A stretch of 64,000 bases of DNA, taken from Spelaeicoccus albus. GTDB taxonomy: Bacteria > Actinomycetota > Actinomycetes > Actinomycetales > Brevibacteriaceae. Position numbers and translations under genes: made by a program. The DNA is taken from positions 1,984,001 to 2,048,000 of the forward strand of contig NZ_JACBZP010000001.1 of the NCBI RefSeq assembly GCF_013409065.1, written 5' to 3'. Below are positions 28,605-37,433 of the stretch, in pieces (the stretch's first letter is position 1; every line of letters begins with the position of its first letter). The notes under the pieces are model-generated. The model saw only the letters and a program-made list of their open reading frames with translations, ran no database searches and was not told the DNA's origin.

Positions 28605-29180
28605 TCATCCCAAGGCGATCACCTCGGCCAGCAATGACTCGGAAATCGCCCTGTCGGCGTAGATGACGCGCTCGAGACCGGCAGTCGGCGCGGCGTCCGG
28701 CGTGACTTCCGATGCGCCGCGCCACACGAGCGTGAGCCCGAGTTTATCCAGGATGGCCGAGGAAGCCGGATTATTGCTCAGCGCCCGAGCCGTGACGGGA
28801 ATGGACGGGAACTTGTCATGTGCGGCGTCGAGTCCGGCACGGGCCAACGTGGTGGCGAACCCGCGGCCCCAGGCGGCCGGATGCAGTCGGTACCCAAGGT
28901 TCCAGACTTCGATATCGAGCATTGTCACGCCGCCGGCTCCGACCAAAGTACCCGCGGGGAGGGCGTCGCTCACATCGGTGCTGAGCCGTGCTGCCCACTG
29001 TCCAAGTCCATAGCGTTCTTGGCTGGTCATGGATCGTTCGACAAGCGCCCGAGTGGCGGCGATGTCCGTATGGCGCCCGGACGGCAGATGCCGCCATGTG
29101 CCAGGGTCGGAATAAATGTCGTGCAGTTCGAGGACGTCGTCCGGCGTCAATTTCGTCAGCGACAACGGTAATTGAGTCAC
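28605..29180 (-). CDS. GNAT family N-acetyltransferase
   Basis: This 191-residue protein is an acetyl-CoA-dependent acyltransferase of the RimJ/RimL-like group. The domain starts TPDDVLELHDIYSDPGTWRHLPSGRH, with the acetyl-CoA pocket segment LGYRLHPAAWGRGFATTLARAGLDAA (the RGFA turn) and the late ALSNNPASSAILDKLGL helix. The substrate, a protein N-terminus or small amine, cannot be told. Start is GTG at 29180. It is followed on the same strand by the ACT gene. Confidence 0.85.
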   Translation of the reverse strand: MTQLPLSLTKLTPDDVLELHDIYSDPGTWRHLPSGRHTDIAATRALVERSMTSQERYGLGQWAARLSTDVSDALPAGTLVGAGGVTMLDIEVWNLGYRLHPAAWGRGFATTLARAGLDAAHDKFPSIPVTARALSNNPASSAILDKLGLTLVWRGASEVTPDAAPTAGLERVIYADRAISESLLAEVIALG

Positions 29181-29252
29181 GCTGCGAGTCTAAGCGTCGT
29201 CTCCGACAACGGAGACGACAAACAAATCAAGGATGCCGGGCCCGGGCGGCAC

Positions 29253-29831
29253 CTACGCGGCGGCCGCGTGCCGGGACCTCGTGCGGCGCCCACGACCGCG
29301 TCCTCTGCTTCGTTTGGCTCCGCGGGTCAGCCCGGCAACGATTGCAACGATGAGGGCTCCCACGAGCGCCGTCACGATGCCGCCGGCAATGTCGAGCGGA
29401 TAGTGCACGCCGCAGAATATCCGCGCGAAACCGACAAGCACGGAGGCGATCAGTGCGAGCACGCCCCACTTCTTGTACCAGCTGAAGAACAAGAGCGCGA
29501 AGGCGATCGCGCAGCCGGCGGTCGTGTGGTCGCTGGGGAAGGATTGGCCGGATTCGTGAGTCATCAACTGAGTCAGATGATGGGTGGTGAACGGTCTGGC
29601 CTCGATGTAGAGATGATTCGCCAGCCGCAAGAGTCCGAATGAGACCACGAGCGTAAGAAGAAGGAAGATCACCTGCCGCCACTGGCGCTTGAACAGCAGG
29701 ATCAAGCCGCAGATCCCGCCGAGAGCGAATACTCCATAGATGAGATATTGGGCGCAAAACAGCATGACGTCGTCTAGCAGCTGGTTATTGCCTGCCCAGC
29801 CGTTGATGAGTAACAGCAGATGCGTATTCAT
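29253..29831 (-). CDS. PAP2-family lipid phosphatase
   Basis: This 192-residue integral membrane protein is a PAP2 phosphatase of the type that dephosphorylates undecaprenyl diphosphate or other lipid phosphates on the outer face. Motif 1 remains as YIEARPF, motif 2 is SFPSDHTTAG with the catalytic His, and motif 3 is ARIFCGVHYPLDIAGG. Five or six helices are predicted. The C-terminus is an Arg-rich tail (RGAKRSRGRGRGRRTRSR) facing the cytoplasm. I chose the ATG at 29831; the open frame upstream runs into basic non-family sequence. BcrC-like function in cell wall lipid recycling is the likeliest. Confidence 0.83.
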   Translation of the reverse strand: MNTHLLLLINGWAGNNQLLDDVMLFCAQYLIYGVFALGGICGLILLFKRQWRQVIFLLLTLVVSFGLLRLANHLYIEARPFTTHHLTQLMTHESGQSFPSDHTTAGCAIAFALLFFSWYKKWGVLALIASVLVGFARIFCGVHYPLDIAGGIVTALVGALIVAIVAGLTRGAKRSRGRGRGRRTRSRHAAAA

Positions 29832-29960
29832 CCGACAAACGTATCGGCGATTCCTGCGAAAACCTTGACGGTCGGCTCGGCGAGTCGTCAGTCCGGGCCG
29901 CATTGGGGACGGCAGGTCGGTGTCCCGTTCCGTGGCGGGGCAGCGAGTATTCTCACGTCT

Positions 29961-31067
29961 ATGAATTCCGAAATGCTGTTGGCCGGTCCTCGAGGGCGAC
30001 GCGTCTGTCTGACCTTTTCAATGCTGGCTGACGACGGCGTCGACCAATCGGCGGAAGCCTTCGCGCACGGCATCGAGGAAGAGCACGGCGCCGTGCGATA
30101 CCGGAGCCCGGCACGATATTTGGTCTCGAAATTTCTCCGGACCGGTGAGCCCCCGGTGCTCGCGCCCGTGCCCGGCACCGTTGCCGGCAGTGTCGCAGCA
30201 GCACTCGAACAAGCCGAACTGCCGGATCCGACCGACAAGGCACTTTGGGACTCGCTCACCCAAGCGGTCGACACCGCCTATTACTGGGAAGAGCCCGACG
30301 GCCTCGACAGACTCGCCTTTCAGCCGGAAATGGCCGGCCCGCTGAGCCGAATAGCGGCCCATATCGCGGCGTCACCATTGACGAGGTGGTGGTCGACTCC
30401 AATTGCGGCCGAACAGTGGAGCATTCAATTCGCGGATCCGCTACACGATGACGACGAACCCGACCGACGCTCCCCAGCTCGGATTTTGGGCGAATGGCAC
30501 TCCGAAGCGATCCGTGCCGAGCGCCGGTCGCACGCCGACCTTCACAGCGATGTGCGCGCCGCCATCTCCGGCGAATGGTGGTCGATGCCCCCGGACTCGT
30601 TGACCTCGTCGACTCGAATTTGCGGGCACCGCGGCCCGGTCGGGCTCTACCTGGCCGAGGACTCCTTTGGTCCGGAGCAAGCCGCCGCCACCGCGCTCGA
30701 ACCGGGCGGCAACATCTATGAAATCGACTCGGCCGAAGCGTTCGCCGACCTGTGCCGTCGATACCCGCTCGAGGTCACGGCATCCCGCCGCCACGACTGG
30801 TTCAGGGTTACTGCCAGGGACGGCCGTTGGGTCATCCCGGACTGGCGCGCGGTCGCTGAAGACTGGGACGCCGTCCACCTCACCATCGCCGCGTACCTGC
30901 ACACCGCCGGCCGCACGGTGGGCGTCGACGGCGACACGGCTACCGTGATGGCCGGCTGGGCACCGGATGCGACGTATTGGCTGACCGACAGTTATCGGCT
31001 GGCATCCGACCACACCGGCTGGACCTACGATGACGACGCGGAAATCTGGCGATCCGGCAGCAAATAG
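29961..31067 (+). CDS. Conserved hypothetical protein, 368 residues
   Basis: I do not recognise a family for this soluble protein. It has no signal peptide or membrane helix. Two tryptophan-rich segments recur (LTRWWSTPIAAEQWSI at about 148-163 and SGEWWSMPPDSL at about 209-220), suggesting an internal duplication, and the C-terminal half is dense in aromatic residues (RRHDWFRVTARDGRWVIPDW; then DAVHLTIAAYLHTAGR). The ATG at 29961 was chosen because the codon pattern changes there; upstream in-frame sequence lies over the divergent PAP2 start. It converges with the wecB gene. Confidence 0.72.
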   Translation: MNSEMLLAGPRGRRVCLTFSMLADDGVDQSAEAFAHGIEEEHGAVRYRSPARYLVSKFLRTGEPPVLAPVPGTVAGSVAAALEQAELPDPTDKALWDSLTQAVDTAYYWEEPDGLDRLAFQPEMAGPLSRIAAHIAASPLTRWWSTPIAAEQWSIQFADPLHDDDEPDRRSPARILGEWHSEAIRAERRSHADLHSDVRAAISGEWWSMPPDSLTSSTRICGHRGPVGLYLAEDSFGPEQAAATALEPGGNIYEIDSAEAFADLCRRYPLEVTASRRHDWFRVTARDGRWVIPDWRAVAEDWDAVHLTIAAYLHTAGRTVGVDGDTATVMAGWAPDATYWLTDSYRLASDHTGWTYDDDAEIWRSGSK

Positions 31068-31100
31068 CCAACTGGTTGCCGGTGAGCTCTGTCGCCGAAA

Positions 31101-32258
31101 TCATTCCATCGCGTGGTCGAAGTCCGGCATGCGCGTCCCTACTCCGAGGTATTCGGCGATGGCCGCCGAGCAGCGCGGGGCGGCGAGTCCGTCGCCGTAC
31201 GGGTTGACCGCCCGGGACATGGCCGAGTACGCCCGGGGGTCATCGAAGAGCTCGGCGACTTCGCGCACGATCCGCTCGGACGCGGTGCCGATCAGCTTGA
31301 CGGTTCCGGCCTCGACGGCTTCGGGCCGCTCGGTGCTGTCGCGCATCACAAGTACTGGTTTGCCCAATGACGGTGCTTCTTCCTGCACACCGCCGGAGTC
31401 GGTCAGCACGACGTCGCTCATTGCCAGCAGATGCGTGAATTCGCGGTAGTCGAGTGGTTCGACCACCGTCACATTGGGTAGATCGTCAATGTGCGGCAGC
31501 ACCGCTTCGCGCATGACCGGACTGCGATGCGCGGGAAACACGACGCGTAGCTCCGGACGTTCGGTGGCCAGCTGCCGCAGCGCCCGGCCGATGTTCGACA
31601 TCGCATCGCCGTAGTTCTCGCGCCGGTGTGTCGTGACGAGAAGCACCGGCGCGTCGATTCGGGCAAGTGCCGCAAGCTCCGGGGTCGTAAAGTCGGCGGG
31701 CCGGCGCACGACCTCGTGCAAGGCGTCGATGACTGTGTTGCCCGTGACGACGATGTCGTCGTCCGGCACCCCCTCATGCACAAGATTCGCCCGGCTGGAC
31801 GCCGTTGGCGCGAGATGAAGCGATGCGATCTGAGTGGTGATCTTGCGATTGATCTCTTCCGGGAAGGGCGAATACCGGTGTCCCGATCGCAGGCCCGCCT
31901 CGAGGTGCACCACGGGGATCTGCTCATAAAACGCAGCCATCGCGGCCGCTGTCGACGTACCCGTATCCCCTTGGACGACGACTGCGTCCGGTTTCACGGT
32001 TTCGAACAGCTCGGCCAGGCCCCCGAGGGTCTTTGCAGTGATCGCGGACAGCGTCTGCCTCGGCGAGAGGATATTGAGGTCGTGGTCGCCAACGATTCCA
32101 AACAGCTCGTTGACCTGATCGAGCATTTCACGATGTTGGCCCGTCAAACTGATGAAAACGTCCAATTCCGCCGTCTCCCTCAGCGCGGCCACCAGCGGCG
32201 CCATCTTCACAGCTTCGGGGCGGGTGCCGTACACCGGCATGATCAACGGCATGGTCAA
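31101..32258 (-). CDS. wecB: UDP-N-acetylglucosamine 2-epimerase (non-hydrolysing)
   Basis: This 385-residue enzyme interconverts UDP-GlcNAc and UDP-ManNAc for surface polysaccharide or teichoic acid synthesis. Family features are the N-terminal PVYGTRPEAVKMAPL, TGQHREMLDQ, VVQGDTGTSTAAAMAAF, HLEAGLRSG, TTHRRENYG, the DSGGVQEEAPSLGKPVLVMRDSTERPEA active-site stretch and SERIV near the end. Starts TTG 32258 and ATG 32252 are both possible; GGAG spacing suits the TTG. It diverges from a histidine kinase-glycosyltransferase gene pair, so it probably supplies ManNAc or balances GlcNAc for the polymer made there. Confidence 0.93.
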   Translation of the reverse strand: MTMPLIMPVYGTRPEAVKMAPLVAALRETAELDVFISLTGQHREMLDQVNELFGIVGDHDLNILSPRQTLSAITAKTLGGLAELFETVKPDAVVVQGDTGTSTAAAMAAFYEQIPVVHLEAGLRSGHRYSPFPEEINRKITTQIASLHLAPTASSRANLVHEGVPDDDIVVTGNTVIDALHEVVRRPADFTTPELAALARIDAPVLLVTTHRRENYGDAMSNIGRALRQLATERPELRVVFPAHRSPVMREAVLPHIDDLPNVTVVEPLDYREFTHLLAMSDVVLTDSGGVQEEAPSLGKPVLVMRDSTERPEAVEAGTVKLIGTASERIVREVAELFDDPRAYSAMSRAVNPYGDGLAAPRCSAAIAEYLGVGTRMPDFDHAME

Positions 32259-32386
32259 ATCAACTCCAGGTTCGAGGAAATGGGGACTCGTTCTGCACTA
32301 CGTCCCTTCAGTGTTCTTGATACCGTGATGTCGTCTCGGACTGGGGGACGGGCTACGGGCGACGGCAGGTATTTGATGAAGGTCTC

Positions 32387-34027
32387 ATGACATCGTTTTT
32401 CAAGCGGTACATCGACGAGTTCACGGCGGAGCGGGCTTCGACGAGCGCGACGGCGCAGCAATTGCCGTTCGCGGTCACTTTTGCCATCGCCGTTGCTGCG
32501 ATAGCGGTCTTCCGCACTCATACCTTCCTCGAAATCGAATTCGTGGCCGGCGTCGTCATCGTCGTCGCCGTGACGATTCTGGCGTTTGTGATCACGTGGC
32601 CGCGAGCGGCGACGGTCATCATGATAGTGCCGGTGGCGGACTTTCTGGCTATTGCGCTGTGCAGCGATGCCGCGGCGTCCGAAGGCCTGTCACTGGCCAT
32701 CTTGTGTTTTCTGCCGGGGCTATGGCTGGCCATCTTGTTCCGGGGCAAGGGCGCCTGGCTTGCCACGGCACTCACCATGGTCGCCTTGATCGTGCCCGAT
32801 GTCATCCGCTTGTCGCCGAGCGACGACGCGTTCGTGTTTGTCCGACACGGACTCGTATGCCTGGTGATTCTGGCGGTGTGCGGCGTCGTCGTGGTCATGC
32901 GCCGGCAATTGACGATTGGACGCCGTCATCGTCGCGAAGCGCTGGCTCAATCGCGCGCCAGCAAGAACTTGCTGCAGGCCATCGTCGACAGCGTCGACGT
33001 CGGCATTCTGGCAATGGACAACGACGGCAACGACATGATTTTCAACCGCGCGCAACGCGAGATCCATGCCGTCGTGTCGCCGCCGGAGAACACCGATAAG
33101 ACGGAGGCCGGCCACCTCATCTACGATCTCGACGGCGAAACGCCGTTGCCGGTTGGTGACCGCGCGGCCGCGCGCGCACTGCGGGGCGAGTCGTACAGCG
33201 GGATGACCATGCTGATCGGCCCCGGCACCGAGCGCGAGCGGGCACTGTCGGCGTCCGCGCGCCCCTTGACCGGTCCGGACGGCGAGCACATCGGCACCGT
33301 CGTGGCCTTCTACGATGTGACGGAATTGGTGCGTACGGTTCAGGCCGGCGAACGATTCGTGTTGATGGTCTCCCACGAGTTGCGCACGCCGATCACGTCG
33401 ATCATCGGCTATCTGGACCTGCTCGTCGACGAGGCCGGCGGCACGAACCAGGCGATCGACGAGTATCTCGCCGTGATCAACAGGGGTGCCGAACGCGTGC
33501 TGTCCCTTGTCGACGATCTGCTTCTCGGCGCCCGGCTCGACAACGGCAAACTCCAGCTCAACCCGGTGCCGACGGACGTCGCCGCGTTGATCGCATCTTC
33601 TGCGGAATCAGCCGAACCGCGTGCTGCTTCCAAGAACATCGAGATCGTTCGCCGTCTCGAGCCGATGCGTCCCGTCGCCGTCGATGGTGCCCGGCTCAGC
33701 CAAGTGATCGACAATCTGCTTTCCAATGCCATCAAGTACACGCCGGCGGGCGGACGAATCACCCTGAGTGCCAAAACGAATGCGAATAACTTGATCATCG
33801 AGGTCGCCGACACCGGCATCGGCATGACCGCCGAAGAAACCGCCAATATCTTCACGGCGTTCTACCGCGCGGAGGCGGCAGTGCAGCGCCGCATCGATGG
33901 GACGGGGCTCGGCCTTGTCGTCAGCAAGGAGATCGTCGAACAGCATGGCGGATTCATTGCCGTGTCGTCGACGGCCGGCGTCGGGTCGGCATTCCGCGTG
34001 ACGATTCCACAGCTGGAGCGGCCATGA
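32387..34027 (+). CDS. Membrane sensor histidine kinase with PAS domain
   Basis: This 546-residue protein has five or six membrane helices in residues 28-172 (a MASE-like sensor block with little outside the membrane), a PAS domain at about 190-315, a HisKA domain with the phospho-acceptor His330 in MVSHELRTPITSI, and a HATPase_c domain with N-box Asn443 (VIDNLLSNAIKYT), G1 VADTGIGM at 473-480 and G2 GTGLGLVVSK. It is therefore a full sensor kinase. The last 4 bases overlap the start of the glycosyltransferase gene (ATGA). The receiver protein encoded at 35841-36230 is the obvious but unproven phospho-partner. Confidence 0.92.
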   Translation: MTSFFKRYIDEFTAERASTSATAQQLPFAVTFAIAVAAIAVFRTHTFLEIEFVAGVVIVVAVTILAFVITWPRAATVIMIVPVADFLAIALCSDAAASEGLSLAILCFLPGLWLAILFRGKGAWLATALTMVALIVPDVIRLSPSDDAFVFVRHGLVCLVILAVCGVVVVMRRQLTIGRRHRREALAQSRASKNLLQAIVDSVDVGILAMDNDGNDMIFNRAQREIHAVVSPPENTDKTEAGHLIYDLDGETPLPVGDRAAARALRGESYSGMTMLIGPGTERERALSASARPLTGPDGEHIGTVVAFYDVTELVRTVQAGERFVLMVSHELRTPITSIIGYLDLLVDEAGGTNQAIDEYLAVINRGAERVLSLVDDLLLGARLDNGKLQLNPVPTDVAALIASSAESAEPRAASKNIEIVRRLEPMRPVAVDGARLSQVIDNLLSNAIKYTPAGGRITLSAKTNANNLIIEVADTGIGMTAEETANIFTAFYRAEAAVQRRIDGTGLGLVVSKEIVEQHGGFIAVSSTAGVGSAFRVTIPQLERP

Positions 34028-35844
34028 AACGTCTCTTCGGCATCGTCGTCGCCATGCTGTACGGCGGGTCGGCGTTCGCACTCGTGTGGAGCACCGGCAT
34101 GTACGACGGGTTCGCACGGGACCCGTGGCTGAGCGCCGCATCCTTGGTCGTCTGCATCACTGCGGCCGTGTCATTGGCCTATATCAGCACACTGTTGATG
34201 GTGTTCCTGACCGGCCGCAGCCCGGAACCCGGCGATCCCGAGGCGTTCGACTGGCATCTCCTCGTGCCGTGTCGAGACGAAGAGAGCGTGATTGCCGCGA
34301 CGGTCTCGGCCGCACGTTCGTCGTTTCCCGGCGCGCATTTGTGGATTATCGATGACGCCAGCGACGACGGGACGGCGAGCGTCGTCCGGCGCCTGATGGA
34401 ATTCGACGATCGGATCCACTTGATTTCGCGCGTCCGGCCGGACGCACGGCTCGGCAAAGGTGAGGCGCTCAACGACGCTTACCGCACCGTCAGCGCCCGG
34501 ATCGGTGACGATCCCGAGATGCGGCGCCGCACAGTGATCGGGGTGCTCGACGCAGACGGCTACCTGTCGGACAACGCGCTCGCCGCCATCGCGGGCCCGG
34601 ATGCGTTTGGCGACTCGCGGGTGGGGGCCGTCCAAATCGAAGTGTGGATGAAGAACCGGAATGATATGCGGCCGCTGCCCGGACGCGGACGGATTGCCAA
34701 TGCGTTCGGCAGATACTTGGTACGAATGCAGGACGTCGAATTTCGCACCACGAACTCGGCCATGCAGCTCTTTCGCGTGCAGACCGGCAGCGTCGGGATG
34801 GGCGGCAACGGCCAATTCACTCGTCTGGACGCGCTGGACGCCGTCGCGGAGCGTTTCGGCGCGCCGTGGGGTCGCAAACTCAGCGAAGATTACGAACTCG
34901 GGCTGCATATTCTCGAACTCGGCTACCGCAATCACTACACGCGTGCCGCCCACGTGTCGCAAGAGGCCTTGCCGTACGGGCGGCGCCTGCTGACCCAGCG
35001 CACACGGTGGGCGCAAGGCATCATGGAATGCGCGAGCATCCTTCCCGCGCTCCGTCGAAGCCGTACGGTTCGGCCTCTTGGCCTGCTCGAAGTCAATTTC
35101 TTCATGAGTCAGCCGTTGTTGATGATGCTGAACCTGATCCTGCTGCCGATCTTGATCGTCACGGCCGTGGTGCGCGGCCAATTCGGCACGTTCGACGTGG
35201 GCACGACGGCGTCGCTTGTGGCGGCGCTGCTGGCGTATCTGATCCTGCCGTATGCCGTGTGGGGCCCGATCTACCGTCACATTGCGCGGGACGAGCGGCG
35301 CGTGCGAACCGGCGTCCTGGTTGGCTTGGGCATGCTGATCTACGTGTACGCCACCTACCTTTACTATCCGCGCGCCATCGGGCGGATGCTGACCGGCCGG
35401 AACGCGTGGGCCAAGACCAAGCGGAATGCGGACGACGTGGTGCCCGTGCCGACTGCGGTATCCGACCGGCTGCTCACGGTGCCGCTGGTTGACCCGGTCG
35501 TGCTTGAGGACTTGGCCGGCGAATTGGACCAGCGCAACGACTTGGCGCTTGAATTCGTCGCAGCGTTCGCGGTCATGTGGCCGACCCGGCTCGCGCGCAT
35601 CAGCGCGGCGATTGACGCCGAGGACACAGTGGCCGGGCGCGACGCCGCCGAAAGCATCCGTGTCTCTGCCACCATGGTCGGAGCCGGCCGGCTCAGCCTC
35701 GTCGGTTCAGAGATGACCGACTTGGTGCGGGCCGGCGATTTCGAGTACGCCCGACGCAGGTTGCAACTGCTGAGCGACATCGGTACGGAAACCGTCGACG
35801 AATTCCGGACGAATTACCTGGCGGCGCTGAAAGGGATCGACTAG
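34024..35844 (+). CDS. Processive membrane glycosyltransferase, GT2 family
   Basis: This 606-residue protein is a GT2 polymerase like those for poly-GlcNAc, hyaluronan or cellulose. After two helices (residues about 8-28 and 36-62) the catalytic domain shows Asp110-Asp111 in IIDDASDDG, the DADG motif at 176-179, SEDYE at 287-291 (general base region) and QRTRW at 325-329 for holding the polymer. Three or four helices follow (about 350-450), and a cytosolic C-terminal part of about 150 residues (PLVDPVVLEDLAGELDQRNDLALEFVAAF is its head, shown in two halves here as PLVDPVVLEDLAGEL and DQRNDLALEFV) that I cannot assign. It is translationally coupled to the kinase and ends overlapping the receiver gene. 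Confidence 0.88.
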   Translation: MKRLFGIVVAMLYGGSAFALVWSTGMYDGFARDPWLSAASLVVCITAAVSLAYISTLLMVFLTGRSPEPGDPEAFDWHLLVPCRDEESVIAATVSAARSSFPGAHLWIIDDASDDGTASVVRRLMEFDDRIHLISRVRPDARLGKGEALNDAYRTVSARIGDDPEMRRRTVIGVLDADGYLSDNALAAIAGPDAFGDSRVGAVQIEVWMKNRNDMRPLPGRGRIANAFGRYLVRMQDVEFRTTNSAMQLFRVQTGSVGMGGNGQFTRLDALDAVAERFGAPWGRKLSEDYELGLHILELGYRNHYTRAAHVSQEALPYGRRLLTQRTRWAQGIMECASILPALRRSRTVRPLGLLEVNFFMSQPLLMMLNLILLPILIVTAVVRGQFGTFDVGTTASLVAALLAYLILPYAVWGPIYRHIARDERRVRTGVLVGLGMLIYVYATYLYYPRAIGRMLTGRNAWAKTKRNADDVVPVPTAVSDRLLTVPLVDPVVLEDLAGELDQRNDLALEFVAAFAVMWPTRLARISAAIDAEDTVAGRDAAESIRVSATMVGAGRLSLVGSEMTDLVRAGDFEYARRRLQLLSDIGTETVDEFRTNYLAALKGID

Positions 35845-36230
35845 TTGCCATCGGCCACGGGCGGGACGGCCATGACGTCGGTGATTCGCTCCCGCAATTG
35901 CCGGGGCCTGAACGGTTTGGTGACATAGGCGTCCGCGCCCGCATGCAATCCGAGCGTGACATCGGCGTCATCGGCCCGCGCGCTGACCATGATCACGTGT
36001 TTCGAATAGAACTCACGGAGTTGCTCGACGACCCTATAGCCTTGAATATCGGGAAGGCCGACGTCGACGGTCACGAGGTCCGGATCATCGCGTCGAACTG
36101 CATCAGTCCCGTCCGCTCCGGTTGCAACGGCAGTGACAGCGAAGCCGCATTGCGAGATAACGATCTCGAGCAGTCGACGGACGTCATCATCGTCTTCGAC
36201 GACTACGGCGCGCAAACCGGTTCCAGACAT
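35841..36230 (-). CDS. Stand-alone response regulator receiver protein
   Basis: This 129-residue protein is a single CheY-like receiver domain with no output domain. Conserved acidic residues are in VVEDDDDVR, the phospho-acceptor is Asp56 in LVTVDVGLPD, the Ser/Thr switch is in MVSARAD and the Lys lies in YVTKPFRPRQ. It is encoded convergently with the glycosyltransferase and the two genes share the CTAG at 35841-35844 as overlapping stop codons. With the kinase two genes away it most likely works by protein contact, possibly on the glycosyltransferase itself, since it cannot bind DNA on its own. Confidence 0.87.
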   Translation of the reverse strand: MSGTGLRAVVVEDDDDVRRLLEIVISQCGFAVTAVATGADGTDAVRRDDPDLVTVDVGLPDIQGYRVVEQLREFYSKHVIMVSARADDADVTLGLHAGADAYVTKPFRPRQLRERITDVMAVPPVADGN

Positions 36231-36691
36231 AGTGCAACCCTACTCATACGAAATCCCCGAATGGAATGGGATTTGGCAACGGGCAGCTTCACGTACGTCA
36301 GTTCCGCCCCGGTTTTGGCGGGACCGGCACATTCCGCTGAATGAGCGAGCCGGCAGGTTCCGTTGCTTGAGCCGGCCAACATTTCGGTTCTGGAAAACGG
36401 TCGCGCCAAAGCAATCCGCTTCAGCACCCTCGACGCCATGTGCAAGGCCTTGGATTGCCAACCCGGCGACCTTCTGGAATGGGTTCCCGAAGGCAACGGT
36501 CGACGCTGAGAACCGGCGTCCCCAAAAGCCGATTCGCGGTCCCGAGTACGACCACGGATGGCTCACCACAGTGATGGCCGACCCCGAGCGGAACGAGTTT
36601 TGCATCCTGGGCCCGCCGGCTGACGTTCTATCAGAGTCACTGCGGTGAACTATGCCGCTCACCGGTCGCACAGCGCTGATATTTTGATGCA
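36231..36691. other. Intergenic region with a decayed regulator gene
   Basis: This 461-bp stretch between the receiver gene and a nucleotidyltransferase gene contains the XRE pseudogene described separately (about 36338-36509). The remaining parts (36231-36337 and 36510-36691) show no gene with family resemblance; open frames there are short and out of phase with each other. Confidence 0.6.
36338..36509 (+). pseudogene. Decayed XRE-family regulator (copy of the gene at 51468)
   Basis: Bases 36363-36509 encode 48 residues that, from PANISVLENGRA onward, match the intact XRE protein at 51468-51683 at 38 of 40 positions (the differences are Lys/Glu and Asp/Glu). Upstream, similarity continues at DNA level from AATGA at 36340 but a net 2-base insertion near 36367 breaks the frame and the frame of the well-matched part meets TGA at 36342-36344. 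The start region and the DUF2975 membrane partner present in the intact locus are missing. It is therefore a frameshifted, 5'-truncated duplicate. Confidence 0.85.
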
Positions 36692-37420
36692 ATGAGCTGT
36701 CAATCGGAATGTGCCGTGGATGATGGACTCGCGGATTCCGCGCGACGGTACGTCGAAACAAGGCATCCCGGAGCCATCGGCTCTCTGCTCGGTGGAAGCA
36801 CCGCGTTGGGGTTGGCAACTCCTTCGTCGGATCTTGACATCGTTGTCCTTTATCCGGATGGTGGACCCAATTACGTGGAAACCAGCTCGCATGAAGGGAA
36901 GCTCGTCGAAGCCTTCATCCACACATCGGCAAGCATTAGCTGGTGGAATGAACGCGAGGCGGCCGCATGCCGTCCCATTCTTGCCAACTTGTGTGCCCGC
37001 TCGATGGTGCTGAGTGGGGAGCAGTGCGCGATCCCCGTGCAACGAGCGGCCAAGAAGCTCTTGGCCGGCGGGCCCCCGCCACTGACGTCCACTGAACGTG
37101 ATGACCGGCGTTACGCGTTGAGCGCAGCTCTTGATGATCTGGCGGGCACTTCAAACCCTGCGGAACGTTTTGCAGTGCGGTTCCAGGTCTTCCGATCGGC
37201 ATGTGAACTGCTGTTACGGCTCAACCGTCGATGGCTCGGCAACGGTAAGTGGCTGGTGCGGCACCTGGAATCAGTCGATGACCAGATAGCTTGCGATCTC
37301 CTCAAGTGGGCTGGGGAAAGCGGGAATGCGCACGAATTGCGGACGCTCGCGCACGCCGTCCTCGACCGGGTCGGTGGCTACCTCCAGGAAGGGCACGTCC
37401 GGGGTCCAAAACCCGACTGA
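36692..37420 (+). CDS. Nucleotidyltransferase domain protein
   Basis: This 242-residue protein has a nucleotidyltransferase N-terminal domain: the motif GGSTALGLATPSSDLDIVVL at about residues 33-52 gives the GS...DxD signature with the two metal-binding Asp. The C-terminal 140 residues are helical with a Leu-rich ACELLLRLNRRWLGNGKW stretch, resembling kanamycin/streptomycin nucleotidyltransferase-like or HEPN-type helical caps. Its substrate is unknown. The gene is alone and converges with the HAD gene 13 bp away. Confidence 0.75.
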   Translation: MSCQSECAVDDGLADSARRYVETRHPGAIGSLLGGSTALGLATPSSDLDIVVLYPDGGPNYVETSSHEGKLVEAFIHTSASISWWNEREAAACRPILANLCARSMVLSGEQCAIPVQRAAKKLLAGGPPPLTSTERDDRRYALSAALDDLAGTSNPAERFAVRFQVFRSACELLLRLNRRWLGNGKWLVRHLESVDDQIACDLLKWAGESGNAHELRTLAHAVLDRVGGYLQEGHVRGPKPD

Positions 37421-37433
37421 CCGCTATCGGCGC

